Part shown: positions 26,601 through 42,300 of the stretch, piece after piece
How the letters are laid out: each line of letters starts with the position of its first letter
Numbering within the stretch: position 1 is the first letter of the stretch
Assembly: GCA_029961685.1 (NCBI GenBank)
Contig: JARWKL010000001.1
Span: 26,176,295-26,240,294, forward strand
Origin: Aristolochia californica
Lineage: Eukaryota > Streptophyta > Magnoliopsida > Piperales > Aristolochiaceae
Length of the DNA stretch: 64,000 bases
Reading direction: 5' to 3'
Position numbers and translations under genes: made by a program
Notes under the pieces: model-generated
Database searches by the model: none
What the model was told of the DNA's origin: nothing
What the model saw: the letters and a program-made list of their open reading frames with translations, nothing else

Positions 26601-29600
26601 CCCTAAAAGTTACAGACACTCTTTGGAATTATATCTCTCTATATTTTTGCATTGTGCATTTTAATTTTAGATGCACTTTTTTTCTTAAATCAAAACTTTG
26701 AGTTTTCGCTCTCCCTTCATCCCGTAAACCAAAAAGGCAAATTTCATCACAACAAAATGAAAATTTTACAGTTTATGTATGGAAAAAATTTTAAAAAATA
26801 AAAAATGTAAGTAAAAAAATTAATTCACACTCCACATGTGAACAAAAAAATTTTGTTGTCCAAGTTTGGGAAATACCACTAGTTCAACCATAACAACTTG
26901 GAATTTTATAAGATAGAGATTTCTTCCACACATGCTTTAAAAATGGATATGCATGCTTGAAACATATTAAAGATGCAGATCACCTACAGATCCAAACCTT
27001 TTTAAGAGAATAACAAACACTCATTCAATTCTCAAGTGAACATGCGGTGGAATATTTACTCGAGTCAAACAGGCCATTATTTTGCCCATTTAGAAAAAGC
27101 TGACCTAATGATCATAGACGTTTGTAAAGTGATTTATCATGCGTAACGAGCTATATTACCCTAGGAAATAACATATGGATTGGGAGTCAACACTCTGTGA
27201 AAAATCCCTCGCCTCCCCCTTTTCCCGACGATTGCAAAACTTGATATTTAAAAAAATAAAAAGTGCTTACAATCCCAAAAAATTATAGACACTCTTTGGA
27301 ATTATATCTTTCTACATTTGTGCATTGTGCATTTCCATTTTAGATGAACACTTTTTTCTTAAATCAAAACTTTTAGTTTTTGCTCTCCCTTCACCTCGTA
27401 AACCAAAAAGGCAAATAGATCACAACTAAATGAAAATTTTAGTGTTTATGTAAGGAAAAAATTAAAAACAATAAAAAATGTTAGTAAGGAAAATTTAATC
27501 ACACACATCAAATGAAGACAAAAGTTTTGTTGTCCAAGTTTGGGAAATTTCACTAGTTAACCCCTAACAGCTTGGAATTTTATTAGAAAAAGATTTCTTC
27601 CACATATGCTTAAAAACGGATATGCTTGCTTGAAACATGTTAAAGATGCAAATCACCTATAGATCCAAACCTTTTAAAGAGAATAACAAACGCTCATTAA
27701 ATTCTCAAGTGAACGTGTGGTGGGATATTTACCCGAGTCATACAAGCCATTATTTTGGCCGTTTACAAAAAGCTGACCTAGTGATCATCGATGATTGTAA
27801 AGTGATTTATCATGCGTAATGGGCTAGATTATCCTAAGAAATGACTTATGGATCGGGAGTCAACACTCAGTTCAAAATTACCCGCCTCCCCCTTTTTCCC
27901 GATGATTGCACAATCTGATATATAAAAACTAAAAAGAGCTTAAAATCCTTAAAAATTACAGACACTCTTTGGAATGATCTCTCTCTACATTTGTGCATTG
28001 TGCATTTCCATTTTAGATTTACTTTTTTTTCTTAAATCAAAACTTTGAGTATTCCCTCTCCCTTCATCTCGTAAACCAAAAAGGCAAATAAATCATAAAA
28101 AAAAAAAATTTAAAGTTTTGTATGGAGAAAATTTAAAACAATATCAAATGTTAGTAAAGAAAATTTATTCACACACCAAAAATGAACACAAAAGTCTTGT
28201 TGTCCAAGTTTGGGAAATTCCACTAGTTGTTGACCCTAACAGCTTGGAATTTTATAAGAAAGAGATTTCTTCCACACATGCTTTAAAAATGGATATGCAT
28301 GCTTGAAACATGTTAAAGATGCAAATCACCTATGGATCCAAACCTTTTTAAGAGAATAACAAACACTTATTCAATTTTCAAGTGAGCATGCGGTGGAATA
28401 TTTACCCGAGCCAAACAAGCCATTATTTTGCCCATTTATGAAAAGCTGACCTAATGATCATAGACGTTTGTCAAGTGATTTATCATGCGTAACGGGCTAT
28501 ATTACCCTAGGAAATGACATATGGATTGGGAGTCAACACTCAGTTAAAAATCCCCCGCCTCTACCTTTTCCCGATGATTGCAAAACCTAATATTTAAAAA
28601 AATAAAAAGAGCTTACAATCCCAAAAAATTGCAGACACTCTTTGTTATTATATCTGTCTACATTTGTGCATTGTGCATTTCCATTTTAGATGAACACTTT
28701 TTTCTTAACTCAAAACTTTGCGTTTTCGCTCTCCCTTCATCTCCTAAACCAAAAAGGCCAATAGATCACAACCAAATGAAAATTTTAGTGTTTATGTACC
28801 GAAAAAAATTAAAACAATAAAAAATGTTAGTAAAGAAAATTTAATCACACACCACAAATGAAGAAAAAAGTTTTGTTGTCCAAGTTTGGGAAATTTCACT
28901 TCTTAACCCCTAACAGCTTGGAATTTTATAAGAAAGAGATTTCTTCCACAAATGCTTAAAAACGGATATGCTTGCTTGAAACATGTTAAAGATGCAAATC
29001 ACCTATGGATCCAAAACTTTTAAAGAGAATAACAAACGCTCATTAAATTCTCAAGTGAATGTGCGGTGGGATATTTACCCGAGTCAAACAAGCCATTATT
29101 TTGGCCATTTACAAAAAGTTGACCTAGTCATCATCGATGACTGTAAAGTGATTTATCATGCGTAACGGGCTAGATTACCCTAAGAAATGACTTATGGATT
29201 GGGAGTCAACACTCAGTTCAAAATCCCCCGCCTCCCCCTTTTCCCGATGATTACACAACCTGATATATAAAAACTAAACAAACCTTACAATCCTTAAAAA
29301 TTATAGACACTCTTTGGAATGATCTCTCTCTACATTTGTGGATTGTGCATTTCCATTTTAGATTTACTTTTTTTCTTAAATCAAAACTTTGAGTATTCGC
29401 TCTCCCTTCATCTTGTAAACCAAAAAGGCAAATATATCACAAAAAATTAAATAAATTTAAAGTTTATGTATGGAGAAAATTTAAAACAATAACAAATGTT
29501 AGTAAATAAAATTTATTCACACACCTCAAATTAACACAAAAAGTTTTGTTGTTCAAGTTTGGGAAATTCCACTAGTTGTTGACCCTAACAGCTTGGAATT

Positions 29601-30000
29601 TTATAAGAAAGAGATTTCTTCCACACATGCTTTAAAAATGGATATGCACAGTTGAAACATGTTATATATGCAAATCACCTACGGATCCAAACTTTTTTAA
29701 GAGAATAAAAAACACTCATTCAATTCTCAAGTGAACATGGGGTGGAATATTTACTCGAGTCAAACAAGCCATTATTTTGCCCATTTACAAAAAGCTGACC
29801 TAATGATCATAGGTTTTTGTAAAGTGATTTATCACGCGTAACGGGCTATATTACCCTATGAAATGACACATGGATTGCGAGTCAACACTCAGTTAAAAAT
29901 CCCCCGTCTCCCTTTTTTTTCGATGATTGCAAACCCTAATATTTAAAAAAAAAAAAAGAGCGTACAATCCCTATAAATTACAGACACTCTTTGGAATTAT
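26601..30000. repeat. Dimeric higher-order repeat (~1,346-bp period)
   Basis: Anchors at 26964, 27637, 28310, 28983 and 29659. Two monomer types alternate. Type one (26964, 28310, 29659) has GGTGGAATATTTAC, most copies with CATTCAATT, and a GTTTGT or TTTTTGT variant in place of GATTGT. Type two (27637, 28983) has CATTATTTTGGCC, GATCATCGATGA and GGGCTAGATTA. The dimer is also marked by AGATGAACACTTTTTT near 27343 and 28687. Open frames 27637-27819 and 28983-29165 are the satellite frame. Confidence 0.82.
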
Positions 30001-33000
30001 ATCTTTCTACATTTGTGCATTGTGCATTTCAGTTTTAGATGAACTCTTTTTTCTGAAATCAAAACTTTAAGTTTTTGCTCTCCCTTCATCCCGTAAACCA
30101 AACAGGCAAATAGATCACAACAAAATGAAAATTTTAGATTAGATGTATGTAAAAAATTTAAAACAATAACAAATGTAAGTAAAGAAAATTCATACACGCA
30201 CCTCAAATGAACACAAAAGTTTTTTTGTCCAAGTTTGGGAAGTTCCGCATGTTGAACCCTAAAAGCTTGGAATTTTATAAGAAAGAGATTTCTTCCACAC
30301 ATGCTTTAAAAATGGATATACATGCTTGAAACATGTCAAATATGCAAATCACATTCGGATCCAAACCTTTTAAAGTGAATAAAAAACGCTCATTAAATTC
30401 TCAAGTGAACATGCAGTGGGATATTTACCTGAGTCAAACAAGCAATTATTTTTCCCATTTACAAAAAACTGACCTAACGATCATAGATGATTATAAAGTG
30501 ACTTATCATATGTAAAGGGCGATATTACCCTAAGAAATGATTTATGGATTGGGAGTCAACACTTAGTTAAAAATTCCCTGCCTCCCCTTTTTCTCGACGA
30601 TTGCAAAACCTAATATATAAAAACTAAAAAGAGCTTACAATCCCAAAAAATTATAGACACTCATTTGGAATTTTGTCTCTCTACATTTGTGCATGATGCA
30701 TTTCCAATTTAGATGTACTCTTTTTTCTTAAATCAAAACTTTGAGTTTTCGCTTTCCTTTCATACCGTAAACCAAAACGGCAAATAGATCACAACATAAT
30801 GTATGGAAAAAATTTAAAAGAATAAAAAATGTTAGAAAAGAAAATTTATTCACACAGCACAAATGATGACAAAAGTTTTGTTGTCCAAGTTTGGGAAATT
30901 CCACTAGTTAACCCCTAACAGCTTGGAATTTTATGAGTAAGAGATTTCTTCCACACATGCTTTAAAAACGGATATGCATGCTTCAAACATGTTAAAGATG
31001 CAAATCACCTATGGATCCAAACCTTTTAAAGAGAATAAAAAACGCTCATTAAATTCTCCAGTGAACGTGTGGTGGGATATTTACCCGAGTCAAACAAGCC
31101 ATTATTTTGCCCATTTAAAAAAATCTGACCTAACGATCATAAAGAATTGTAAAGTGATTTATCATGTGTAACGGGCTAGATTACCCTAAGAAATGACTTA
31201 TGGATTGGGAGTCAAAACTCAGTTAAAAATCCCCCGCCTCCCCCTTTCCTGATGATTCCACAACCTGTTATATAAAAAATAAAAAGAGCTTACAATCCCT
31301 AAAAATTACAGACACACTTTGGAATTATCTATCTCCTCATTTGTGCATTGTGCATTTCCATTTTAGATGTACTCTTTTTTCTTAAATCAAAACTTTGAGT
31401 ATTCGCTCTCCCTTCATCTCGTAAACCAAAGAGGCAAATAGATCACAACAAAATCAAAATTTCAAATTTTATGTATGGAAAAAATTTAAAACAATAACAA
31501 ATGTTAGTAAATAAAATTTATTCACACACCACAAATGAACACAAAAGTTTAGTTGTCCAAGTTTGGGAAATTCCACTAGTTGTTCACCCTAACAGCTTGA
31601 AATTTTATGAGAAAGAGATTTCTTCCACACATGCTTTAAAAATGGATATGCATGTTTGAAATAAGTTAAATATGCAAATAACCTATGGATCCAAACCTTA
31701 TTAAGAGAATAACAAATGCACATTAAAATCTCAAGTGAACAAGCGGTGGAATATTTAGTCGAGTCAAACAAGCCATTATTTTACCCATTTACAAAAAGAT
31801 GACCTAATGATCATAGATGTTTGTAAAGTGATTTATCATGCGTAACGGGATATATTACCCTAAGAAATGACTTATGGATTGGGAGTAAACACTCAATTAA
31901 AAATCCCCCCTCCCCCTGTTCCCGACGATTGCAAAACCTGATATATTAAAAAATAAAAAGAGCTAACAATCCCTAAAAATTACAGACACTCTTTGGAATT
32001 ATCTCTCTTCATTTGTGCATAGTGCATTTCCATTTTAGATTTACTCTTTTTTGTTATATCAAAACTTTGAATTTTCTCTCTCCCTTCATCCCGTTAACCA
32101 AAAAGGCAAATAGATCACAACAAAATGAAAATTTTAGAGTTTATGTATGCAAAAAATTTAAGACAATAACAAATGCAAGTAAATAAAATTTATTCACACA
32201 CCTTAAATGAACAAAAAAGTTTTGTTGTCCAAGTTTGGGAAATTCTGGTAGTTCAATCCTAAAAGCTTGGAATTTTATAAGAAAGTGATTTCATCCACAC
32301 ATGCTTTAAAAATGGATTTGCATGCTTGAAACATGTTAAAGAGGCAATTCACCTATAGATCCAAACCTTTTAAAGAGAATAACAAACGCTCATTAAATTC
32401 TCAAGTGAATGTGCGGTGGGATATTTACCTGAGTCAAACAAGCAATTATTTTTCCCATTTACAAAAAGCTAACCTAACGAATATTGATGATTGTAAAGTG
32501 ATTTATCATGCGTAAAGGGCTATATTACCCTAAGAAATGACTTATGGATTGGGAGTCAACACTTAGTTAAAAATCCCCCGCCTCCCCCTTTTCTCGATTA
32601 TTACATAACCTAATATATAAAAACTATAAAGAGCTTACAATCCCAAAAAATTACAGACACTCTTTGGAATTATGTCTCTCTACATTTGTGCATGATGCAT
32701 TTCCATTTTAGATGTACTCTTTTTTCGTAAATCAAAACTTTGAGTTTTCGCTCTCCCATCATCCCGTAAACCAAAAAGGCAAATAGATCACAACAAAATG
32801 AAAATTTTAGAGTTTATGTAAGGAAAAAATTTAAAACAATAACAAATGTAAGTAAAGAAAATTTATTCTCACACCACAAATGAACACAAAAGTTTTGTTG
32901 TCCTAGTTTTTTAAATTCCACTAGTTCAACCCTAACAGCTTGGAATTTTATAAGAAAGAGATTTCTTCCACACATGCTTTAAAAATGGATATTCATGCTT

Positions 33001-34080
33001 GAAACATGTTAAAGATTCAAATCACCTATGGATCCAAACCATTTAAAGAGAATAACTAACGCTCATTAAATTTTCAAGTGAACGTGCGGTGGGATATTTA
33101 CACAAGTCAAACAACTATTATTTTGCCCTTTACAAAAAGCTGACCTAACGATCATAGATGATTGTAAAGTGATTTATCATGCGTAACGGGCTATATTACC
33201 ATAAGAAGTGACTTATGGATTGGGAGTCAACACTCAATTAAAAATCCCCGGCTTTCCCCTTTTCCCGACGATTGCAAAACCTAATATATAAAAACTAATA
33301 AGAGTTTACAATCCTCAAAATTTTCAAACACTCTTTGGAATTATCTCTCTCTACATTTGTGCCTTTTGGATTTCCATTTTAGATGTACTCTTTTTTCTTC
33401 AATCAAAACATTGAGTTTTCGCTGTCCTTTCATCCCGTAAACCAAAACGGTAAATAGTTCACAACAAAATGAAAATTTTAGTGTTTATGTAGGGAAAAAA
33501 TTTAAAACAATAACAAATTTCAGTAAAGAAAATTTATTCACACCCCACAAATGTTTCGTTGTCCAAGTTTTGGAAATTCCACAAATTGTTGACTGTAACA
33601 GCTTGGAATTTTATAAAAAATAGATTTCTTCCACACGTGCTTTAAAAAGGGATATGCATTCTTGAAACATGTTAAAGATGCAAATGACCTTTGGATGAAA
33701 ACCTTTTAAAGCGAATAACAAACGTTCATTAAATTATCAAGTGAACGGTGGGATATTTACCCTAGTAAAACAAGCCATAATTTTGCCCATTTACAAAAAG
33801 CTAACCTAACAATGATAGATGATTGTAAAGTGATTTATCATGCGTAACGGGCTATATTACCCTAAGATATGACATATGTATTGGGAGTCAACACTCAATT
33901 AAAAATCCCCCGCCTTCCACTTTTTCTGACGAATGCAAGACCTGATATATAAAAACTAAAAAGAGCTCACAATACCTAAAAATTGCAGACACTCTTTGGA
34001 ATTATCTCTCTCTACATTTATTCATTGTGCATTTCTTTTTTATATGTACTCTTTTTTCTTAAATAAAAACTTTTAGTTTT
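30001..34080. repeat. Segmental duplication copy C (monomers 46-51)
   Basis: Anchors at 30333, 30989, 31663, 32333, 33005 and 33669. The monomers correspond in order to 39715, 40388, 41024, 41683, 42355 and 43022, fourteen monomers downstream. Shared marks are CACCTCAAATGAACAC, AGCAATTATTTTTCCC or its AGCAAATA variant, GGTAGTTCAATCCTAAAAG, CACACCCCACAAATG and AAAAAGGGATATGCAT. About 17 bases are missing near 30797 in the A/T block. Confidence 0.8.
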
Positions 34081-37000
34081 CGCTCTCCCTTCATCCCGTA
34101 AACCAAAAAGGCAAATAGATCACAACGAAATGAAAATTTTAGAGTTTATGTGGGGAAAAAATTTAAAACAATAACAAATGTCAGTAAAAAATTTTATTCA
34201 CACACCACAAATGAACACATAAGTTTTGTTGTCCAAGTTTGGGAAATTCCACAAGTTTTACCCTAACAGCTTGGAATTTTTTAAGAAAGAGATTTCTTCC
34301 ATACATGCTTTAAAAATGGATATGCATGCTTGAAACAAGTTAAAGATGCAAATCACCTTTGGATCCAAACCTTTTAAAGACAATAACAAACGCTCATTAA
34401 ATTCTCTAGTGAACGTGTTGTGGGATATTTACTCGAGTCAAACATGACAATATTTTGCCCATTTAAAAAAACTGAACTAACGATCATAGATGATTGTAAA
34501 GTGATTTATCATGCGTAACAAGCTATATTACCATAAGAAATGACTTATGGATTGGGAGTCAACGATTAGTTAAAAATCCCCCGCCTGCCCCTTTTCCCGT
34601 CGATTGCAAAACCTGATATATAAAAAGTAAAAAGAGCCCACAATCCCTAAAAATTACAAACACTCTTTGGAATTATCTCTCTCTACATTTGTGCATTCTG
34701 AATTTCCTTTTTAGATGTACTCTTTTTTCTTAAATCAAAACTTTGAGTTTTCACTCTCCCTTCATCCCGTGAACCAAAAAGGAAAATAGATCTCAACAAA
34801 ATGAAAATTTTGGGGATTATGTATGGAAAAATTTAAAACAATAACAAATGTACGTAAAGAAAATTTATTCACACACCACAAATGAACACAAAAGTTTTGT
34901 TGTCCAAGTTTGTGAAATTCCACTAGTTCAACCCTAACAGATTGGAATTTTATAAGAAAGAGATTTCATCCCCACATGCTTTAAAAATGGATATGCATGC
35001 TTGAAACATGTTAAAGATGCAAATCACCTATGCATCCAAACCTTTTACAGGGAATAACAAACGCTCATAAATTCTCAAGTGAACGTGCTGTGGGATATTT
35101 ACCCGAGTCAAACAACCATTATTTTGGCCATTTCCAAAAAGTTGACCTAACAATCATAGATGATTGTGAAGTCATTTATCATGTGTAACGGACTATATTA
35201 CCCTAAGAAATGACTTATGGATTGGGAGTCAACACTCTGTTAAAAATCCCCCGCCACCCCCTTTTCCTGATGATTGGAAAACTTGATATACAAAAACTAA
35301 AAAGAGCTCACAGTCCCTAAAAATTGCAGACACTCTTTGGAATTTTATCTCTCTACATTCGTGCATTGTGCATTTCCATTTTAGATGTACTCTTTTTTCT
35401 TAAATCAAAATTTTGAGTTTTCGCTATCCCTTCATCTCATAAACCAAAAAGGCAAATAGATCACAAGAAAATCAAAATTTTAGAGTTTATGAATGGAACA
35501 AATTTAAAAAAATAACAAATGTAAGTAAAAAAAAATTCATTTACACACCACAAATGAACACAAAATTTTTGTTGTCCAAGTTTGGGAAATTCCACTAGTT
35601 CAACCCTAACTGCTTGGAATTTTATAAGAAAGAGATTACTTCCACACACGCTTTAAAAATGGATATGCAGGCATGAAACATGTTAAAGATGCAAATCACC
35701 TATGGATCCTAACCTTTTGAAGAAAATAACAAACGCTCATTAAATTCTCAAGTGAACGTGCGGTGGGATATTTACCGGAGTCAAACAAGCCATTATTTTG
35801 CCCATTTACAAAAAGTTGACCTAATGATCATAGATGATTGTAATGTGATTTATCATGTGTAACGGGCATGATTACCCTAAGAAATGACTTATGGATTGGG
35901 AGTCAACACTCAGTTCAAAATCCCCTGCCTCTCTCTTTTCCCGATGATTGCACAACCTGATATATAAAAACAAAAAAGAGCATACAATCCTTTAAAATTA
36001 CAGACACACTTTAGAATTATCTCTCTCTGCATTTGTGCATTGTGCATTTCCATTTTAGATGTACTCTTTTTTCTTAAATCAAAATTTTGAGTATTCGCTC
36101 TCCCTTCATCTCGTAAACCAAAAAGTCATATAAATCACAACAAAATAAAAAATTTAATGTTTATGTAAGGAGAATATTTGAAACAATAACAAATGTTAGT
36201 AAATAAAATTTATTCACACACCACAAATGAACACAAAAGTTATGTTGTCCAAGTGGGAAATTCCACCAGTTGTTGTCCCTAACAGATTGGAATTTTATAA
36301 GACAGATATTTCTTCCACACATGCTTTAAAAATGAATATGCATGCTTGAAACATGTGAAAGATGCATATCACCTACGGATCCAAACTTTTTAAGAGAATA
36401 ACAAACACTCATTCAATTCTCAAGTGAACATGGGGTGGAATATTTACTCTAGTCAAACAAGCCATTATTTTGCCCATTTACAAAAAGCTGACCTAATGAT
36501 CATAGACGATTGTAAAGTGATTTATCATTCGTAACGGGGTATATTACCCTAAGAAATCACTTATGGATTTGGAGTCAACACTCAGTTAAAAATCCTCCAC
36601 CTCCCCCTTTTCCCGATATTTGCAGAACCTGATATATAAAAACATACAAAGAGCTCACAATCACTAACAATTATAGACACTCTTCTGAATTATCTCTCTC
36701 TACATTTGTGCGTTGTGCATTTTCACTTTAGATGTACTCTTTTTTCTTAAATCAAAACATTGATTTTCGCTCTCCCTTTATCCCGTAAACAAAAAAGGCA
36801 AAAAGATCACAACAAAATAAAAATTTTAGAGTTGTTGAATGGAAAAATTTTAAAACACTAACAAATGTAAGTAAAAACAATTTATTCATACACCACAAAT
36901 AAACACAAAAGTTTTGTTGTCCATGTTTGGGAAATTCCACTAGTTCAACCCTAACAGCTTGGAATTTTATTAGAAAGAGATTTCATTCCCACATGCTTTA

Positions 37001-39389
37001 AAAATGGATATGCATGCTTGAAACATGTTAAAGATGCAAATCACCTATGCATCCAAACCTTTTAAAGAGAATAACAAACGCTCATTAAATTCTCAAGTGA
37101 ACATGCTGTGGGATATTTACCCGAGTCATACAACCATTATTTTACCCATTTACAAAAAGCTGACCTAACGATCATAGATGATTGTAAAGTGATTTATCAT
37201 GCGTAACGGATTATACTACCCTAAGAAATGACTTATGGATTGGGAGTCAACACTCAGTTAAAAATCCCCCACCACCCCCTTATCCCGACGATTACAAAAC
37301 CTAATATATAAAAACTAAAAAGTGCTTACAATCCCAAAAAATTATAGACACTCTCTGGTATTATCTCTCTCTTCATTTGTGCATTGTGCATTTCCATTTT
37401 AGATGTAATCTTTTTTCTTCAATCAAAACTTTGAGTTTTTGCTCTCCCTTCATCCAGTAAACCAAAAAGGCCAATAGATCACAACAAAATGAAGATTTTG
37501 GAGTTTATGTATCAAAAAAATTTAAAACAATAACAAATGTCAGTATAGAAAATTTTTTCACACACCACAAATGAACACAAAATTTTGTTGTCCAAGTTTT
37601 GGAAATTCCACTAGTTATTGACCATAACAGCTTGGAATTTTATAAGAAAGAGATTTCTTCCACACATTCTTTAAAAAAGGATATGCATTCTTGAAACATG
37701 TTAAATATTCAAATAACCTACCGATCCAAACCTTTTAAAGAGAATAACAAACGCTCATTAAATTATCAAGTGAACCATCGGTGGGATATTTACCTGAGTC
37801 AAACAAGCCATTATTTTGCCTATTTACAAAAAGTTGACCTAACGATCATAGATGATGGAAAAGTGATTTATCATGCGTAACGGGTTATATTACCCTAAGA
37901 AATCACTTATGGGTTGGGAGTCAACAATCAGTTAAAAATTCCTTGCCGCCCCCTGTTCTCGACGATTACAAAACTTGATATACAAAAACTAAAAAGAACT
38001 CACAGTCCCTAAAACTTACAGACACTCTTTGGAATTATATCTCTCTACATTTGTGCATTGTGCATTTCCATTTTAGATGTACTCTATTTTCTTAAATAAA
38101 AATTTTGAGTTTTCGCTCTCCCTTCATCCCGTAAACCAAAAAGCCAAATAGACCACAACAAAATGAAAATTTTAGATTTTATGTATGGAAAATGTTTTAA
38201 AAAAAATGTAAGTAAAAAAAAATTAATTGACACACCACAAATGAACTCAAAATTTTTGTTGTCCAAGTTTGGGAAATTGCACTAGTTCAAGCCTAATTGC
38301 TTGGAATTTTATAAGAAAGAGATTACTTCCACACATGCTTTTAAAAATGGATATGCATGCTTGAAACATGTTAAACATGCAAATCACCTATGGATCCAAA
38401 CCTTTTAAAGAGAATAACAAATGCTCATTAAATTCTCAAGTGAACGGGCGGTCGGATATTTACCCGAGTCAAACAAGCCATTATTTTGCCCATTTAAAAA
38501 AAGCTGACCTAACGATCATAGATGATTGTAAAGTGATTTATCATACGTAACGGCTATATTACCCTAAGAAAGGACTTATGGATAGGGACTCAACACTCAG
38601 TTAAAAATCCCCCGCCTCCCCCTTTTCCTGACTATTGCAAAACCTGATATATAAAAACTAAAAAGAGCCTACAATCCTTAAAAATTACAGACACTCTTTG
38701 GAATTATGTCTCTCTACATTTTTGCATTGTGCATTTGCATTTTATTTGTTCTTTTTTTTTCTGAAATCAAAACTTTGAGTTTTCGCTCTCCCTTCATCCC
38801 GTAAACCAAAAAGGCAAATACATCACAACAAAATGAAAATTTTAGATTTAATGTATGGAAAAAATTTAAAATAATAACAAATGTTAGTAAAGAAAATTTA
38901 ATCACACACCACAAAACAAGACAAAAGTTTTGTTGTCCATGTTTTGGAAATTCTACTAATTAACCGCTAACAGCTTGGAGTTTTATTAGAAAGAGATTTC
39001 TTCCACACATGCTTTAAAAAGGGATATGCATGCTCGAAACATGTTAAAGATGCAAATCACCTATGGATCCAAACCTTTTAAAGAGAATAACAAACGCTCA
39101 TTAAATTCTCAGGTGAACATGCAGTGAGATATTTACCTGAGTCAAACAAACCATTATTTTGCCCATTTACAAAAAGTTGACCTAATGATCATAGATGATT
39201 GTAAAGTGATTTATCATGCGTAACGGGCTAGATTACCCTAAGAAATGACTTATGGATTGGGAGTCAACACTCAGTTAAAAATCCCCCGCCTCCTCCTTTT
39301 CCCAACGATTGCAAAACCTGATATATAAAAAAATAAAAAGAGCTTTAAATCCCTAAAAATTACAGGCACTCTTTGGAATTATATCTTTC
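34081..39389. repeat. Satellite block (monomers 52-59)
   Basis: Anchors at 34337, 35008, 35680, 36353, 37025, 37698, 38368 and 39041, all spaced 670-673 bp. A GATTACTTCCACAC variant marks monomers 35680 and 38368 and recurs at 46387. Monomer 36353 shares CATGGGGTGGAATATTTAC with 29659. Only satellite sequence is present. Open frames at 37698-37880 and 38368-38550 are the satellite frame. Confidence 0.82.
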
Positions 39390-42300
39390 AACATTTGTGC
39401 ATTGCGCATTTCCATTTTAGATGTACTCTTTTTTCTTAAAACAAAACTTTGAGTTTTCGCTCTCCCTTCCACCGGTAAACCAAAAAGGCAAATAGATCAC
39501 AACAAAATGAAAATTTTAGAGTTTATGTATGTAAAAAATTTAAAACAATAACAAATGAAAGTGAAGAAAATTTTTACAAAAACCTCAAATGAACACAAAA
39601 GTTTTGTTCTCCAAGTTTGGGAAATTCTGCTAGTTCAACCCTAAAAGCTTGGAATTTTATAAGAAAGAGATTTCTTCCACACAAGCTTTAAAAACGGTTA
39701 TGCATGCTTGAAACATGTTGAAGAGGCAAATCACCTACGGATCCAAACCTTTTATAGAGAATAACAGACGCTCATTAAATTCTCAAGTGAACATGCGGTG
39801 GGATATTTACCTTGGTCAAACAAGCAAATATTTTTCCCATTTACAAAAACCTAACCAAACGATAATAGATGATTGTAAAGTGATTTATCATGTGTAAAGG
39901 GCTATAATACCCTAATAAATGACTTATGGATTGGGAGTCAACACTTAGTTAAAATTCCCCTGCTTCCCCCTTTACCCGACGATTGCAAAACCTAATATAT
40001 AAAAACTAAAAAGAGCTTACAATCCCAAAAAATTATAGACACTCTTTGGAATTATGTTTCTCTAAATTTTGCATAATGCATTTCAATTTTAGATGTACTT
40101 TTTTTTTCTTAAATCAAAACTTTGAGTTTTCGGTCTCCCTTCATACTGTAAACCAAAAAGGCAAATAGATCACAACCAAATGAAAATTTTAGAGTTTATG
40201 TATGGAAAAAATTTAAAACAATAAAAAATGTTAGTAAAGAAAATTTTTTCACACACCAAAAATGATGACAAAAGTTTTGTTGTCCAAGTTTGGGAAATTC
40301 CACTAGTTAACCCCAAACAGCTTGGAATTTTATTAGTAAGAGATTTCTTCCACACATGCTTTAAAAATGGATATGCATGCTTGAAACATGTTAAAGATGC
40401 AAATCACCTATGGATCCAAACCTTTTAAAGAGATTAACAAACGCTCATTAAATTCTCAAGTGAACGTGTGGTGGGATATTTACACGAGTCAAACGAGCCA
40501 TTATTTTGCCCATTTAAAAAAATCTGATCAAATGATCATAGATGATTGTAATGTGATTTATCATCCGTAACGGGCTAGATTACCCCTAGAAATGACTTAT
40601 GGATTGGGAGTCAAGACTCAGTTAAAAATCCCCCGCCGCCCCCTTTGCCCGATGATTGCTCAACTTGATATATAAAAACTAAAAAGAGCTTATAATCTGT
40701 AAAAATTACAGACACTCTTTGGAATTATCTACCTCTACATTTGTGCATTGTGCATTTCCATTTTAGATGTACTCTTTTTTCATAAACCACAAAGGCAAAT
40801 AGATCACAACAAAATAAAAAATTTAAATTTTATGTATGGAAAAAATTTAAAACAATAACAAATGTTAATAAAGAAAATTTATTCACATACCACAAATGAA
40901 CACAAAAGTTTTGTTGTCCAAGTTTGGGAAATTCCACTAGTTGTTGACCCTAACATCTTGGAATTTTATAAGTATGAGATTTCTTCCACACATGCTTTAA
41001 AAATGGATATACATGTTTGAAACATGTTAAAAAGGCAAATCACCTACGGATCCAAACCTTTTTAAGAGAATAACAAACACTCATTAAAATCTCAAGTGAA
41101 CATGTGGTGGAATATTTACTCGAGTCAAATGAGCTATTATTTTGCCCATCAACAAAAAGATGACCTAATGATCATAGATGATTGTAAAGTGAATTATCAT
41201 GCCTAACGGGCTATATTACCCTAAGAAATGACTTATAGATTGGGAGTAAACACTCGCCTCCCCCTGTTCTTGACGTTTGCAAAACCTAATATATAAAAAA
41301 ATAAAAAGAGTTTACAATCCCTAAAAATTACAGACACTCTTTGGAATTATATCTCTCTTCATTTGTGTATTGTGCATTTCCATTTTAGATGTACTCTTTT
41401 TTCGTAAATCAAAACTTTGAGTTTTCGCTCTCCCTTCATCCCGTAAACCAAAAAGGCAAATAGATCACAACAAAATGAAAATTTTAGAGTTTATGTATGT
41501 AAAAAATTTAAAACAATAAAAACTATAAGTAAATAAAATTTATTCACTCACCTCAAATGAACACAAAAGTTTTGTTGTCCAAGTTTGGGAAATTCCGGTA
41601 GTTCAATCCTAAAAGCTTGGAATTTTATAAGATAGAGATTTCTTCCATACATGCTTTAACAATGGATATGCATGCATGAAACATATTAAAGATGCAAATG
41701 ACCTATGGATCCAAACCATTTAAAGAGAATAACAAACGCTCATTAAATTCTCAATTGAACATGCGATGGGATATTTACCTGAGTCAAACGAGCAATTATT
41801 TTTCTCATTTACAAAAAGCTGACCTAACGATTATAGATGATTGTAAAGTGATTTATCATGCGTAAAGCGCTATATTACCCTAAGAAATGACTTATGGATT
41901 GGGAGTCAACATTCAGTTAAAAATCCCCCGCCTCCCCCTTTTCCCCATGATTGCAAAACCTAATATATAAAAACTAAAAAGAGTTTACAATCCAAAAAAA
42001 TTATAGACACTCTTTGAAATTATGTCTCTCTATATTTGTGCATGATGCATTTCCATTTTAGATGTATTCTTTTTTCTTAAATCAAAACTTTGAGTTTTTG
42101 CTCTCCCTTCATCCCGTAAACAAAAAAAGGCAAATAGATCACAACAAAATAAAAATTTTAGTGTTTATGTATGAAAAAATTTAAAACAATAAAAAATGTA
42201 AGTAAAGAATATTTACTCTCACACCACAAATGAACACACAAGTTTTGTTGTCCAAGTTTTGGAAATTTAACTAGTTCAACCCTAAGAGCTTGGAATTTTA

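Noticed and set aside
29997..30302. Minus-strand open frames (for example 101 codons here, others near 4767, 9960, 42802)
   Set aside because: They are antisense reads of the satellite's A/T-block region and differ from copy to copy; no domain is recognisable.
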